Of a stretch of 64,000 nucleotides of DNA, positions 46,095 through 58,781 are shown piece after piece. The position numbers and the translations under genes are program-made. The notes under the pieces are model-generated. The model did not search any database, had not been told where the DNA came from, and saw nothing but the letters and a program-made list of their open reading frames with translations. Source of the DNA: Mixophyes australis (Eukaryota; Chordata; Amphibia; Anura; Limnodynastidae). Position 1 is the stretch's first letter, and each line of letters opens with the position of its first letter. The stretch is taken from positions 332,949,875-333,013,874 of the forward strand of contig JAVHZZ010000003.1 in assembly GCA_036250195.1 (NCBI GenBank), given 5' to 3'.

Positions 46095-49000
46095 GAACGG
46101 AGGCGGCGCCGCAGTCACGCGAGGTTTTTTTTTTCCCTTCAGTTACTCGCTCCCCCCACCAACGAAGAGGGGAGCGATCAGGGTCGGGGCCTACCGGTGG
46201 ATAGACCGGTCCCCTGGCGGGTCAGTCCGACCATGTGGGGAAGTGCTTACAACCTAAAGAGGAAGGGAGGAATTCCACCAGCAAAGACTTCCCTTGAACT
46301 GCCATGACACACGACAAAATAAAAAATATATATATAATATATATATGTGTGTTTTGGGAGACATCTAGAAGGTTTGGAGGCTTGAAAACAACCTGATGCT
46401 GACCCAGTGAACACCCACCCTCCCAAGCGTCCAGTGGAAGGTGGTTTTTCCAAATCTGCCTTGACCCTGCCTCTCTGTATTGCGCGTGAGCGGCAAAAAG
46501 TCTGTGCATTCGGCAGAGCTGGCTTCTCATATTTTCACGGCTGCCCGTTGCCTCATTGCCAAATGTTGGAAACAAAATTATTTCCCCTCACTAAAATACT
46601 ACATTTGATTTATAGCCGAATGCAAAAGACCACTCACCACTTGCATGATAAAGAAGAATCATTTCACCAGATTTGGACACCTTATATACACCTTATCTCA
46701 TTTCCCCTCAACATGACCTTGGAACGATTTTTTTCCTATTTGCCATACATCAAGTCTGGCCCCTTCTAAACATGGCCCCAGACACACCTAATTATCTCCT
46801 CTCTCTATGCGTGATGACAACCCGTTCCTCCCCACCCTTCCAAACCATAACATATAATATTTGTATTATTACATTTTCCAGTATGTTATTCTATGTAATT
46901 CTATTTGTTTATATGGCTTTTATTTGTGATTACACTTCAATTTTTCTAGGCTATTTTATGTGTGTGCATGGAATCCAAGATTGTTAAATAGACATTAAAA
47001 AAACCTGTGCATACATATTTTGAAAAGCTAGTTTTTGACAGTGTTTTAGCCACAGATAATAATATCCAAGGACAAGCTCCAAAAAGCTAAGTTTCTCAAG
47101 TTAAATAATAAGCCTGTTCAGAGAACAATCGAAATTTTAGTGAACGCTGGAGATATCTCTGATATTTCCAGCATTAAAGTATTAATAAAAAGGTAAAATA
47201 TTTATTTTTGCCATAATCCTGAATAAACTGACATTTTTGCAGGATTTAAGGCAAAAAAAAGTCCATCCTAAACAAACCGTTTGAATTGTAGTTATGATCC
47301 CAAATGTGGAAGCATCACGGTTTAATGTAACCAGTTTAGCATCTTTGCTTCCAATTCTTACTATCAGTACCCTTTTGAAAAACAAAAGACTGCAGTCTAA
47401 ATCAGCCATTTACTTTCACAAAGGAGAGACAAAAAGCAGCTGGTGGTTTTCAAATTGCTTTCATGTAGCCTATCCTTGGCAAAAATTTAATTTAAAAATA
47501 CAAGTCACATAATACAGAACTAAAGCTGAAATAAATTTGGAAAGTTCAGGTTCTTCTATGCGAGACAGAATGTAATTCAAGAAAAAAAATCTCTTTTGAA
47601 GACATTGTTGCAAGAACAAACTCAAGGACAAAATTTATGAAAGTCCTTATTAAAGTGAACAAATCTTCTTGGTTTTGTTACTTTATTTCTTTCTACAGTG
47701 TAAGTTTCAAGAGATAGGAGACCAAAATCATAGAATCAATAAACAAAAACATTATATATTTTATAAGTATGTCAAAATAATTATGTAAAAAAATATATCT
47801 CTGCCTTTATTATATGGGGAATATATTGTGAATTTTTATGTAAATGTAACTAATTTGAAAAGGTGTCTTGCAACATTCACAGACATAGCGGGTTGCAGGT
47901 TTTTTAAAAACAAAATTTTACCTCTTCATTAACACACCCTCGCATCTTCCTAAATTACTTTGGTGGGATTCGGCCACCTAGGACCTATGCCTTTGGCACA
48001 ACTTAGCAAGGCTCAATTCCAATGCTCCCTCTTTATACCATCCCCTTTATAAGACAACCCTCACCTGACACTAGCTATATCCTCTAACCAACGGTACACT
48101 GAAATCTAGTTATTCCATTATATAACACCTTGTCTCTACCACAATCTTGCTTTATTACCAATGGAGGCCTGTGTTTTAAGCAGGGTGTATATATATTGTA
48201 CTTACAATTAGTAAGGACCTAGGCTGGCCAGCCCCCATAATGATCTCCGATTGATGGAGGAAGGAGGCATCTGATGTAAGGGGCTATTAATGACAGCTTT
48301 CTGATGAATACAACCATGCGGTCAGAAGACGGCTATCATTTCTAGCCATATGTTATAGGTTCCAGAACTCTGAGATCATTTCGGGTACTGGTCAAAGACG
48401 CCACCTCTCTGGTGCCCTGTTGAACTGAGCAAACTGAAGCACTAGTGTGGTGGAAAGGTGGAGTTTTTTTATTATTTTTTAAATCTGAAAAACGTCCTTA
48501 AATAGGAAATCTCCTTTTGGACAAAAACCTGCCGTCTCATCTGCCCTCCATACAGCAACTGGGTCGGTGTCTTCCCCACAAGAAATGTTGATTCTATGTA
48601 AGCTCACTATGTTATGGTTCATAACTCTCAGCTTCAGGTAAAGATGGTGGGTAGGGGGTGGGTTATAGCATGGTAAGATGATGGGCAGGCTCCCTCTTTT
48701 AGTGTCACTGGCATAAACTGACCTGTGATCCATTTGTGCTTGTGCAGCAACAGTATTTTCTGCATTTTTTAATTGTTGATTCTGAGTTTTAGTTTTTTAC
48801 AAATCACATTGCAGACACGGATGTTGCTAGACCCTGGTACCCCACGCCTCAAGTCCCAAGCATAGTTCTCTGGGTCAATTTTAAAAACACTCTATTTTTA
48901 AATTTTTTTTTATTGGATTTATATAACTTATTTGATATCCATAAACTGTGTGATTTCAGAAACAATAAAGCAAAATGACCCATAACAACACAATACATTT

Positions 49001-51878
49001 TGTGCAATTCTCTTGTTCTTAATGAATTACTAATTCACTGCATCTGCAAATACTTACAATTATTGAAATTGTTATTTAAGGGCACTTGGAAGCCCAAGAT
49101 AAATTATATTGGGATGTACCTAATCAATTTGCCATTTAAAGAAATAAAAACAAGGTTAATAGGTGAGAATTGTTTTTCTGCTCTTAATATTTTTTACATC
49201 CGTTTGACCTATTGAGGTTAGTCTCTGGGTGACTCTTTGGAAGATGCATAATTAAATCTGGTATTATTACCTGTTCTTGCCCTATATAAACCCTTTTTAA
49301 ATAGAGTTAATAAAAATATAATCAATATACCTGGTAGAGGGGTGAAATTTAAAATAAAATGCGTATTCTTTGACTGAGGGATGCTGTATTCTAAATGAGT
49401 TTAATAAATGTAATGACCTAATAAACAGATTCAAAGCACTGTAATCAGCTCACATTTTTTCCTTCAGATGCTTAAGATCTTCATAGTAATTAAAGTCTTC
49501 AGTAATATTATCTGCAATTAGAAATATGCAGGTTTTGCTGTTTGTTCCAAAAACTAAATGTGCCAATGTTCTCTATTCTCTATATTAATAAAATGATATA
49601 CAGTATTACATATAGCCTATAGGAATAAAGGATTGAAAGGCTTAGAACAAATATGGAAATGTAAAACATAATAGTATTTAACATTAAAGGCCCCCTTGCC
49701 TTGACAGAAGTTGAGGTATTTGCTGAGCTCTGACTATTTTTCTCTGTTATACACCATTTTTCTGCGAAATGTAACCAAGATGCCGGCTCCAGTGTCCTTC
49801 AATAAAATTACTAACAGGAAATCAACCTTACACAAACATTTTCATATATACATATCTGTTATTAGCAGCTCTTTATAGAAGACAATTTATGTTGTACTTT
49901 GGTCGTCCTTCAAAATACTGATTATTAACACTCTAAAACATACCTCCCAACATTTTAAAAGGTAAAATCAGTATAAAATATGCTCCACCTAAACAACACT
50001 TCCAATCCACTCCACCATGCTGACGTTTCCACATGGGCACAAATCAGGACTATTGGTAGGTATTGTAATATAATAGGGATTTATATATTTCTATACATGG
50101 AGGCATTGTACATAAATGAAAACTGGATGTGTCCCTATATATGTGTGCCATGGTCAGTTATGCTTGTCTTGTGGGTCAGCAATTTTGCAGCCTAAAAGCG
50201 GATAGGTAAGAGGTATATCGTAAAAACATAAAGTAATTAAATCACCTTTTTCAAACCAAAACCCACTCGCATGCTCAGTATAGCAGAAAATGATCCCAGG
50301 AAAAAACAGAGAGTAAATATGTAGGAAAACTAAGCCATGAATTGACTATACTAGGCTTTCATAGGTATATTATAAGAAAATACAGATTTATTGATTTGAC
50401 ATGATTTATAATGAGGACCAGTCTTTAACAGCAAAAGTATATTATACCACAATTATGTGTATGTTTATATGTATGATAAAAATAGTAAACATTATATAAT
50501 TGGGTGATGTTGAGAAGGTTAAGTACAAATTGAAATATATTTTCTAAGCTTACATTCGCAAATTTTCTTATCTGATCATTTAAGTAAAACTAAAAAGGAG
50601 TTCTGGCATGATTATGGCTTAATCAGGATAATTAGGAAAATCCACATGACATGTGTCAACAATATATCTCCCCAAAGGAATCAGTACAATGTAATCATGT
50701 TGACTATGCATATGTGTTTAAAAATCTACCATGTTTTGTGCACTTAACGTTGTATCTCTGCTATGTTCCAGAACAAAGATATATTTATAGAAAGCATTTC
50801 TAGAACTACTTTTGAAAAAAAAGGCAATACAACAGTTGTAAAACAGATTAGTATGCCAGCAAACCCTTTTCCCTACTGTCACAGAGAATAGGGAACAAGG
50901 TTTAGAAAGTTTTAAAATTATTTTAGAAATAGTATGCTCTTGTAGCTCAGTCTTCTTCTAATTAATTGTTCATATTTTACAGTATAGACTTCTACATGCA
51001 GCAGATTATGCAAAAGTAAACATTAGTGCTCTATGACCATTTTCGGGTTTATTTATTTTTTATTTTAAGAAAACTGTTTTGCATTTATATTTGTATATGT
51101 CAGTTTGCTATCACCATTTTCATTCAATATGCATTGTGACTTTTTGTCTTATTAATCTTTGTTTAATAATGTTCTGTATTTGTGTTTTTAAAGAATTTCC
51201 ATATGTAATACGCTACTTTTTTTTTTTAACACTACATTTATGCAGGAAATTGCTTGGCTTACAGTAACTGATTAAATTAGGCTGTGATTCCATTTTGTTA
51301 TAAGACAGGGATGGCGTTAGCTACAGGAAACAAGTTAAAAAAAGGTAAGCTTTTTGGGAGATGATAAAATTGCCCAGACCACAGTGTCCATTGACTATCA
51401 TGGGTACTACGATTAATGCAGTAATTTGCCAAATGCAGGCAAAGCGTTAGGCTTTTAGTAAATGAACATTTCACTTAAAAATGCCTAAATCATGCGGAAA
51501 AATGCAATTTTGGCATTGATTAGGACCTCAAAAATAGGTCCCTAAATCTTAGTTGTGACAGAACTTCTGGTGTAATATTGAGCGTGAGATAATATTTTGG
51601 GGGATTTTAGACAGACCAGGTAAGTTTGTTTTGATTAACCCTCAGGTCACGTATGATCGGACGGGTCTGGTTGTGACACTTGGTGCTTCATTACATTCTA
51701 AAGGAAAAGGAATAGAATATGGAAACCCATTATTTTTTGGTGAAAAAGCAAGACCAGGGCCTTCTTCTCCACATGGCACTGTATACAACTCTAATTCTAC
51801 ACAGTACACACACAAAGCACTTATATAAAAAAACACATATACACCAACACACACATATTATGCACAATTACTGCATAT
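46095..51878. other. Mostly unique sequence, no gene seen
   Basis: No coding motif across about 5.8 kb. A segment at about 47170-47520 looks unlike repeats and could be conserved non-coding DNA. A weak CCTCCCAAC...GTAGGTATTG inverted pair lies at about 49940-50066. Short frames here have no family features. Confidence 0.4.
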
Positions 51879-52070
51879 TGACCCTCATTTAGACTTAGAG
51901 GCAAATACAGATAGAGGGTACAAATTTGTACCTGAAAAAGTCATGTTGTAATGCAGGGGGGGGGGGGGGGGGGGATGAATTTTTCTGAATACAGATGAAA
52001 TACTGTCTGCTTTTGCATGGAGCACACAAAATTTGGCTCCTTTGTTTTTACGCTGTGTCTTAGACTTAAG
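51879..52070. mobile_element. Fragment of the GGGCCTGAT-end MITE family with a long G tract
   Basis: Retains GTACCTGAAAAAGTCATGTT, TAATGCAGGGG and GAGCACACAAA in the family order, but the ends are lost. A poly(G) run (about 51955-51974) expanded in the CAAGGGG part. Confidence 0.55.
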
Positions 52071-53374
52071 ATAGGACATCCTCCCTCCCAACTTTAAATC
52101 TATCAGTACATTTTGATTGTGCTCTCCACGGCCCCTTGTCATTGTCCAAAATTGCACATTCTATCTATCACCTTAATTCTGTGTCTGTCACAGTTATCTG
52201 CACCCTATGTTCGGCCTATATAAAATGTGTTATATCTGTCACTGCTCCCAGGTCTCTCTGTGTCTGTGATTGTCCTCGATATCAACCCATTGTTTTACTA
52301 TAAGTCCCTTAGCTTTGAGTTTGTATTTGTGTATATCCTGTACCCCTTGTTCGGGCAGTCTATGTACTTGGAAAACAAGTTTCCACAGTCTCCTTTCAAT
52401 AAGGCTGCCGAAAAAATCCATGTGCTATATGGTTGCCTAGGCTGATCTCTATGCAGTGTGGCTGTCAAGAGGGGTCACTAGGCACAGGATGATATAATTT
52501 TGAGGTCAAGGACACTAAAGGGATCGGTGGTGGGAGCCCGAAAAATCATTACCCTGGCTAGGATCCATTTGCTCATACTCTGCATAATATATGTGTCACT
52601 CTTTTTAATCAAAAACAACTAAATAACAAGACAATGCAAAAAGACAGGGACTTAGTCTATCTTGTAGACCCTTTGCGAATATAGGTTTATTGTTAGGATC
52701 TCTGCCTCATCACATTATAAAAGTGGTTTATCATCCAGAATCAGCTAGTCCAGTGAGTCACATTTCCACATACCACCATATAACTCGCTTGCTGCACCTC
52801 CATCGAGTATGTGAATTTGAAATAGTCAGATCAAAAGTCTCTAATTAAAATACACACTTAAAAGGGTAGCAAGCAGGCTGCTATAAATTATTCCTAACAG
52901 AGGAATCTGTAGGATTAACAAGGCACATCAAGAAAGAGTTTCAGATGAGAAAAAAAGATTATCTAAATTTAAAGGACATAGACATGGCAAAGAAAAATAT
53001 ACTGACTTAGATAGATGGAAAGGAAAAATATAGATGACAATTTTTGAAAGAATGATCAATTTAAAGTTGAATCTAACTTAATTATTTTGAACCCCTTTGT
53101 CGCAATTTATTTGCAATTATCCTTTAACAGTAATACAGAATAAAAATATTTATTACAATTGGGAGCCTATATTGTGCCGGTCAACCTGGTACAGTATTGG
53201 GTGTTTAAATTAGGAAGGTTTAGAGGACACATGACTGTGGCAGTAACAGTGTTTCCCCACCAGAGCTTTTTTTGAAGCCCTGCAAGACAGAGGGAAAAAG
53301 GATATATAATTTATGCTGGGAGGGGGGTAATTTATATTTTAGTGCATCTTTCCCCCGTGTCTATCTGTCTGTCT
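52071..53374. other. Unique stretch, no gene seen
   Basis: No coding motif or repeat family recognised. Confidence 0.4.
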
Positions 53375-53745
53375 ACCCCACCCCTTAGATTGTACGCTCC
53401 TTTGAGCAGGGTCACCTCTCCTCCTGTCTTCATCACTGTTAACTCTGCTCTCCAGCTACCTTCCCCTCCTCCTCGAGGACCCTCTACCCCCCCGTCCCAT
53501 CTCGCTCCCTCCTCTCCCCTCTGGGGGTCTCCCTGTCATCCGTGCCCTCCCTCTTGGGCTCCGTCGTATGCGGTACTTCCCATCTCCCCTCCCCCCCACC
53601 CCTAGCTGTGCTTTGAGCTCACGGAGATACTGTGCTTATTGTTTACTGTACTGTGCTGTCTCTCCTCATATTGTAATTTCGTTTGTCCCTGTATGGCGCC
53701 CTATAAATAAAAATTAATAATAATAATAATAATAATAATAATCTT
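53375..53745 (+). mobile_element. LINE-type 3' tail (CR1/L2-like) with (TAA)n end
   Basis: Contains TAGATTGTACGCTCCTTTGA, a CT-rich centre, CTGTATGGCGCCCTATAAAT and then a TAA microsatellite (about 53713-53742). Related sequence is present in both arms of the inverted duplication at 57.8 and 59.1 kb. No coding region is included. Confidence 0.55.
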
Positions 53746-54906
53746 TAATGCAAACATGAATGTATTTAACAAAGTAAACACAATCAAAAAATATCCACGT
53801 GTGTAAATCTTAGGAGAACCATTATCAGATACAGCTAATTGTAGATTATTTAGATAAAGGTCATGACAGTTCTCCAACACCATGGCACATGAAAGTGAAT
53901 TTATCTTGGAGACTGAAAGTAATCTGAAACTGGATCAGACATGCTAACATAGGCCTGTAAAAGGTATGCTAATGATGACATTATGAAAGCATTTTTCAAA
54001 AACCTTGCAATTAAAATGTGGAACAATGATCCCATCAAACTAAGGATATTACTGCTGAGTGAAGTTGAAGCCAACTGCACTGCCTGTATTATACCCAATT
54101 AAATTGCTGAAATGCTTAAGTTTTATTAGAGGCAGACAGCCAAAACGTAGCATTAAACACAGCTTAAATTACAGCCAGTGTCCCGAAATCTTTTAACAGA
54201 ACAAACTTTTCATGGGATGGGATTAATTTGATGAAGTAAATCTCACAGTAATTCATTGATGGTCTACATATCTCTCTATTAACTAACTGTAAGGGGGGAG
54301 CACCATTGTTGACTGATTTGGAAAGCCTTTTATTGTTGATGTTTGATAATAAGGGAGTAAGAAATGTGTGTACAAGTTTTCAGAGCTTGAAAGGAAGGTT
54401 TAATATATAAATTAAAATGGTTTATTTTCTCTGTTTTATTTCCCTACTGGGGAAAATACATATAGATATAGCATTTCAAGGCCAGTTGCCTTGGCACTTT
54501 TGCCTAGGCACAGAGTGCCATCTGCACCCCCACAAAGAGAGAAGCAGCTGCTCCTAGCAAGAAAACCAGCTGAGAGGTGCTCATAGAGATGTCTGAAGAA
54601 ACACTGCATCCGCCAGCCTGGTTCTTTATGTGTACTAAGAGGACAAGGAGGCCGATGCAATGAGTTCTGGTATTCTTATGTATTCTGTATTCCCTGACTG
54701 TGGATGTTCTCTTTTGTTTTGTTGCTGTCTTCCCTTATTTTAACATCTTGGTCCTGTCATCTTCAGCTTTATACTGCTTGTTGTTTCAATGTTCCTTATG
54801 CTGTGCCACATTCTGGAGGCATCTGAGGGCTGTCCCTAGGGGAAAGGTGGCTGCTATAGACATACTGGAGGTACAGGAGCACACTGAGACCAGGACCTTG
54901 GTTCTT
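53746..54906. other. Unique stretch, no gene seen
   Basis: The part at about 53900-54270 has even composition and no repeat character; possible conserved non-coding DNA. No coding motif. Confidence 0.4.
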
Positions 54907-54990
54907 AAGTAGGGGTTTGAGTGACAGGTCCTATCCCTTACCCATCCCAAGTAGGAGTTTGGGTGATAGGTCCTATCCCTTCCCCATCCT
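54907..54990 (+). repeat. 42-bp tandem duplication
   Basis: Two units start AAGTAGGGGTTTGAGTGACA and AAGTAGGAGTTTGGGTGATA, both continuing GGTCCTATCCCTT. It lies within a pyrimidine-rich region (54.7-55.3 kb) that may be old retroelement DNA. Confidence 0.8.
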
Positions 54991-56429
54991 TGTGTTATTC
55001 CCGCCTCGTTTTTGTTTGATTTTCTTTGTTGTGTCTATGTCCAGTTAATGTTTTAATTTTACTCCCGATATTAACCTCTGCCAGGACATCTAATTGTTAC
55101 TGTTTCACCACCTTCAGATATATTACTGCATGCTCTAGACTCCTGAAACTGGTCTGTCTAACTATTTTCTTGTTGTGACTTCTTTTATTGGTTATTATAT
55201 CTTGCTATGCCCATAAATTATAATCTCTCTCCGCAGAACCCCCCAGTTTACCTATCTTGTCCTTTTATGTCAGTTCCTGCCCTGGGATTTCATTATCTCT
55301 CAGTTACTTATCAGCAACTCCTGCTGATCATTACAGATGGGTTGTATAATTGTTTTGTTGACTAGACATCTGTTTTCCAATAAATTAGCTTTTAATGTGT
55401 TTGAGAACTACGTTTGGTGTACAGCATTGAAAGAATATGTAATGTGTGTCTACAATTGGGTTTCTCAAACAGTTTGTTATTATGTATTCTCTTAATCTTT
55501 TAAAAGTCCAAAAGAGTGTGGTCACTTGAGGGTAAGGGTTTAGGCCACCAAAAGTTTGTGAAGGAACTAACCCCAATGTTTAGGCATCACACTTTGTGAA
55601 GTTCCCGCACATGCTCACAAGAGCTGAACAGAGAAGAGTGGATTGCTGATCCCTCAACCAAATTTTGCCCCTGTGCCTAAGGGCTCCAGAAATGTAAATC
55701 CAGCCCTGAGCATTTATCTTGACCATATATAAAATACAGCTCATTTCTTGTTTAGTTATCATTTTTATTATAACTTTAGCTACAGGTATACTATTAGGAA
55801 TATGAGCTAGATTACTGTAGGTAGTTATAGCCTTGTTACTGTTTTGTATACAGCCTTCAATGTGTTAATTCCAGCAAACATACTAGGTTATGTCTTATTG
55901 GCGAGGTTACGATTTTTTCCTTTTTTTTTAATCCTTGTGTTTATTGTTAATAAGCTCCATTATGTGCAGGTTGGGATAATGGATCTCCAAGGGAGTGGTA
56001 CACTGTTTGCTGTATATGGCCTCTGGCCTGTCCACTGGTTTGCACTCAAAAAGTGGCAGCTACAGGTGTGTATTCTACTCTAAATTTTGTCAAGCATGAC
56101 CACTGACCAGAGATCCACAAAGTATATCAACAATTGAAGACATCTAGACATGCATGATCAGTGATCCAAACACTATTCCTCAAGTGTGCCAGTAAAGAAT
56201 TAAAAAAAAAAAAAAAAAAGGTAGCACCCAATGATTTACATCATTAAACTATCCTAAATGTTCTGACACCTACAGCTACATTTCTTGTACTCCACGTGTG
56301 TATAACCTCTCATGGTAGCCAACTGGGCCAGCCTTGGACATGCCTCTCAAGATTACCATGCCACGGCCAGTAGAATGGTCCTCAGAGCTGTGAAAGTCAT
56401 TGGCACCCCAAAACAGCTGAGGCATATGG
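54991..56429. other. No gene recognised
   Basis: Mixed unique sequence; a poly(A) run at about 56202-56219. Confidence 0.35.
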
Positions 56430-56650
56430 GGCAGCACATTTAGCACTTCTGTCTCACAGCGCTGGGGTCAGGAGTTCGATTCCCCAACAGTCCTTTTCTG
56501 TGTGAAATTAGATTAAATGGCTGCTAACAAAAATGAACATTAGTCTGTGTATGTTTGTTATGGTATCTAGACTGATGTGAATGACATATATTATCTGTAC
56601 AGCGCTGCAGAATTGGTGGTGCTATATATTATTATTATTATTAATTTTTA
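56430..56650 (+). mobile_element. tRNA-derived SINE, internally deleted
   Basis: Head GGGGCAGCACATTTAGCACT with GAGTTCGATTCC, a body missing the TCCTCCGGGTGCTCC part, and tail GTACAGCGCTGCAGAATTGG with (ATT)n. Older copy. Confidence 0.75.
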
Positions 56651-56865
56651 TATATAGGCCGCCACAAAGTATCCGTAGGGCCGTACAAGGACAAACAATG
56701 GCACAGTACAAGGTGAAACAGCACAGTACAAGTAACAGTAAGCACTATAACTCTGGGGGCTCAGGCACAGCTAGAAAGAGAGGGAGGGGAAAAGTCAGTA
56801 GAGGCAGGTAGAGGGATAAGTGGCGGGGGCTCTTTTGAGGGAGCTTACCCTGGTCGTCTGCGCTT
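56651..56865. repeat. Probable dispersed repeat, unclassified
   Basis: Begins TAGGCCGCCACAAAGTATCC and holds a CACAGTACAAG motif twice. The style matches a frog repeat I recall, but no boundary is visible. Confidence 0.3.
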
Positions 56866-58123
56866 GTAACGTGGTTCCCTCACCTTTCCTCGGGGGAGGG
56901 GCATAGGTTGGGCGGCACGAAGAGCAGATAAACAGCAGGTAACCTGTGCCTTCTATAATACATTCCCTTGTTATCCTTCACTCTGGCTTGACGAGAGAGA
57001 ATGTGTCCGTGTATAAATCGTTCTACACTAACAGCGGGACAATCAGTCTTGTATATTGTAGTAGCTACTTAAGTACATTCCACATTTGAACCCTGTAAAC
57101 GTCAGTTTCTCAGGGGTGGCATATAATTGTATTTAATTGAGTTGTCTCCCCAAGCCGCCCTCCAGTTCCAGCTGCCTGAAGCAGGCACTCACGTCGCTGC
57201 ATGATAGGAATGCCTGGGTGGGAGTGGTACAGAGAATACTGGAAATTTGATTTGTAAGTCAAAATAAGACAATTTATTTGACCCTTTGTAGTCTAGAGGT
57301 TTGTGAACTGGTTTTCGGGAGCTATGGTTACACATATTTTTTATGCTATGCCTAAATATTCACTCCTCCATGACTTAATATTCAAAATAAGACTAATTCT
57401 TTTTATGCCTCTAGGTTTTGAACTGTAACTTCTCTGCCCCGTCTCCCAAAGTGTTTTCCTTTTCTACAGTACAGTTTACAATTTGCTGCCTACAAATCAA
57501 TTATTCCCATTAGCAGAAGATGTAATATGTTGTAAATTTTCACAAATAATTAGATCCTTCACTCTGCAATGAGGCGTGTGTGCAGTTACCTTTTCTAATC
57601 AAATAATGCTCCAAGAAGAGGTTTTGTAATTGTTTTGTTTATGAGGTTAAAACTGTGCTAATGAAGTGACTAGAATTCCATACAAACACGTGATATATTT
57701 TAGTGCAATGTAATTGTAATTTCAGAATGCGGCATTTCCATCATATCATCATCGCCATTTATCTATTTATCCCTCCCTTTGAGCAGGGCTCTCCTACCTC
57801 CTGTTTCCATCACTTTTAACTGCGCTCTCCAGCTACTCAGCTCACCTCCTCTCGGTCCCTCTGCCCTCTGTCCTCTTGCTTCTCTCCACTCCCCTCAGTG
57901 GCTCTTAACCTGTCATCCGTGCCCACCCTCTTGGGCCCAAGTTACCTGCCTGTATTCGTTGTATGTGCCGTGGCGCAACCTGGGGTGGAGAAAAAGAGGT
58001 TGGGGGGAGGGGGTGAGAGAACACAGATAGGGTACCGACAATATACGTATATGCTTATGTTGAAGCAGTTGATTATAGCACGTTTTGCTGGTGTTAGTCT
58101 ATAGCTCTTTTGTCCTGTTTACA
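56866..58123 (+). repeat. Left arm of a 3.2-kb inverted duplication
   Basis: About 1258 bp starting GTAACGTGGTTCCCTCACC. It matches the reverse complement of 58782-60041 with few mismatches over the parts I compared. It contains a LINE-like tail (57770-58000: CCCTTTGAGCAGGGCTCTCC). No open frame of interest; frames here are mirrored in the other arm. Confidence 0.92.
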
Positions 58124-58126
58124 ACT

Positions 58127-58354
58127 GGATGTAGCGTGTATCGAGCGGGCTGTGTAGCTCTGGCCGAGCGGATTCTCCTGATGCCTCCTGGTGCGCAATC
58201 GTGTAACTGCCTCCAAACTTCCGGTTTTCGTGGAACGCACAACGAAAACACGAAAACCGGAAGTTCGGAGGCAGTTACACGCATGCGCACCAGGAGGCAT
58301 CAGGAGATTCCGCTCGGCCAGAGCTACACAGCCTGCTCGGTACAAGCTACATCC
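58127..58354. repeat. 106-bp-arm hairpin at the inner edge of the inverted duplication
   Basis: Arms 58127-58232 and 58249-58354 are near-perfect reverse complements with a 16-base loop. Recognisable blocks are GTGTAGCTCTGGCCGAGCGG and GCCTCCTGGTGCGC with their mates. The overlapping frames of 63-129 residues on both strands come from the palindrome. Confidence 0.93.
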
Positions 58355-58781
58355 AACTCCGCTCACTGCCTCCACCCAAACACCAGCAAAAACAGACCAA
58401 AGCCCTAAGGACTCTAATATCGTTAAACTGCTCTTATAAGAGCAAATAGAGGAAAAAATAAACAATACGCACCCAGCACACACACCACAATATACAACTC
58501 AGACCTGGTACTTAGATACATTACCCCAAGCAACCCATCCTACTACATAGAGAGCTATAAACTACACAAGAACAAAACTAGCCTTACACCACCTCCACAT
58601 ATCCACACAACATTAAAACAATACTGTAGGAAATCCCTACCAACATTGAACTATAAACATAAGCCACCAAGAGCTATAGACACCACTGCCCACAGCAAAC
58701 GGCAGTGCTAGAAAAAAGAGCTATAGACACATCTAGTTTACAGACGGTACCACTCCACAACAATATACACTGCAATAGAGC
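58355..58781. other. Asymmetric spacer with repeated GAGCTATA motif
   Basis: About 427 bp present on only one side of the hairpin. AGAGCTATA/GAGCTGTA-type motifs occur near 58550, 58670, 58720 and 58778, and continue into the right arm near 58798 and 58824. Non-coding. Confidence 0.6.

Noticed and set aside
58085..58483. Open frames of 107 and 129 residues on opposite strands
   Set aside because: They read through the 106-bp-arm hairpin; the two strands mirror each other.
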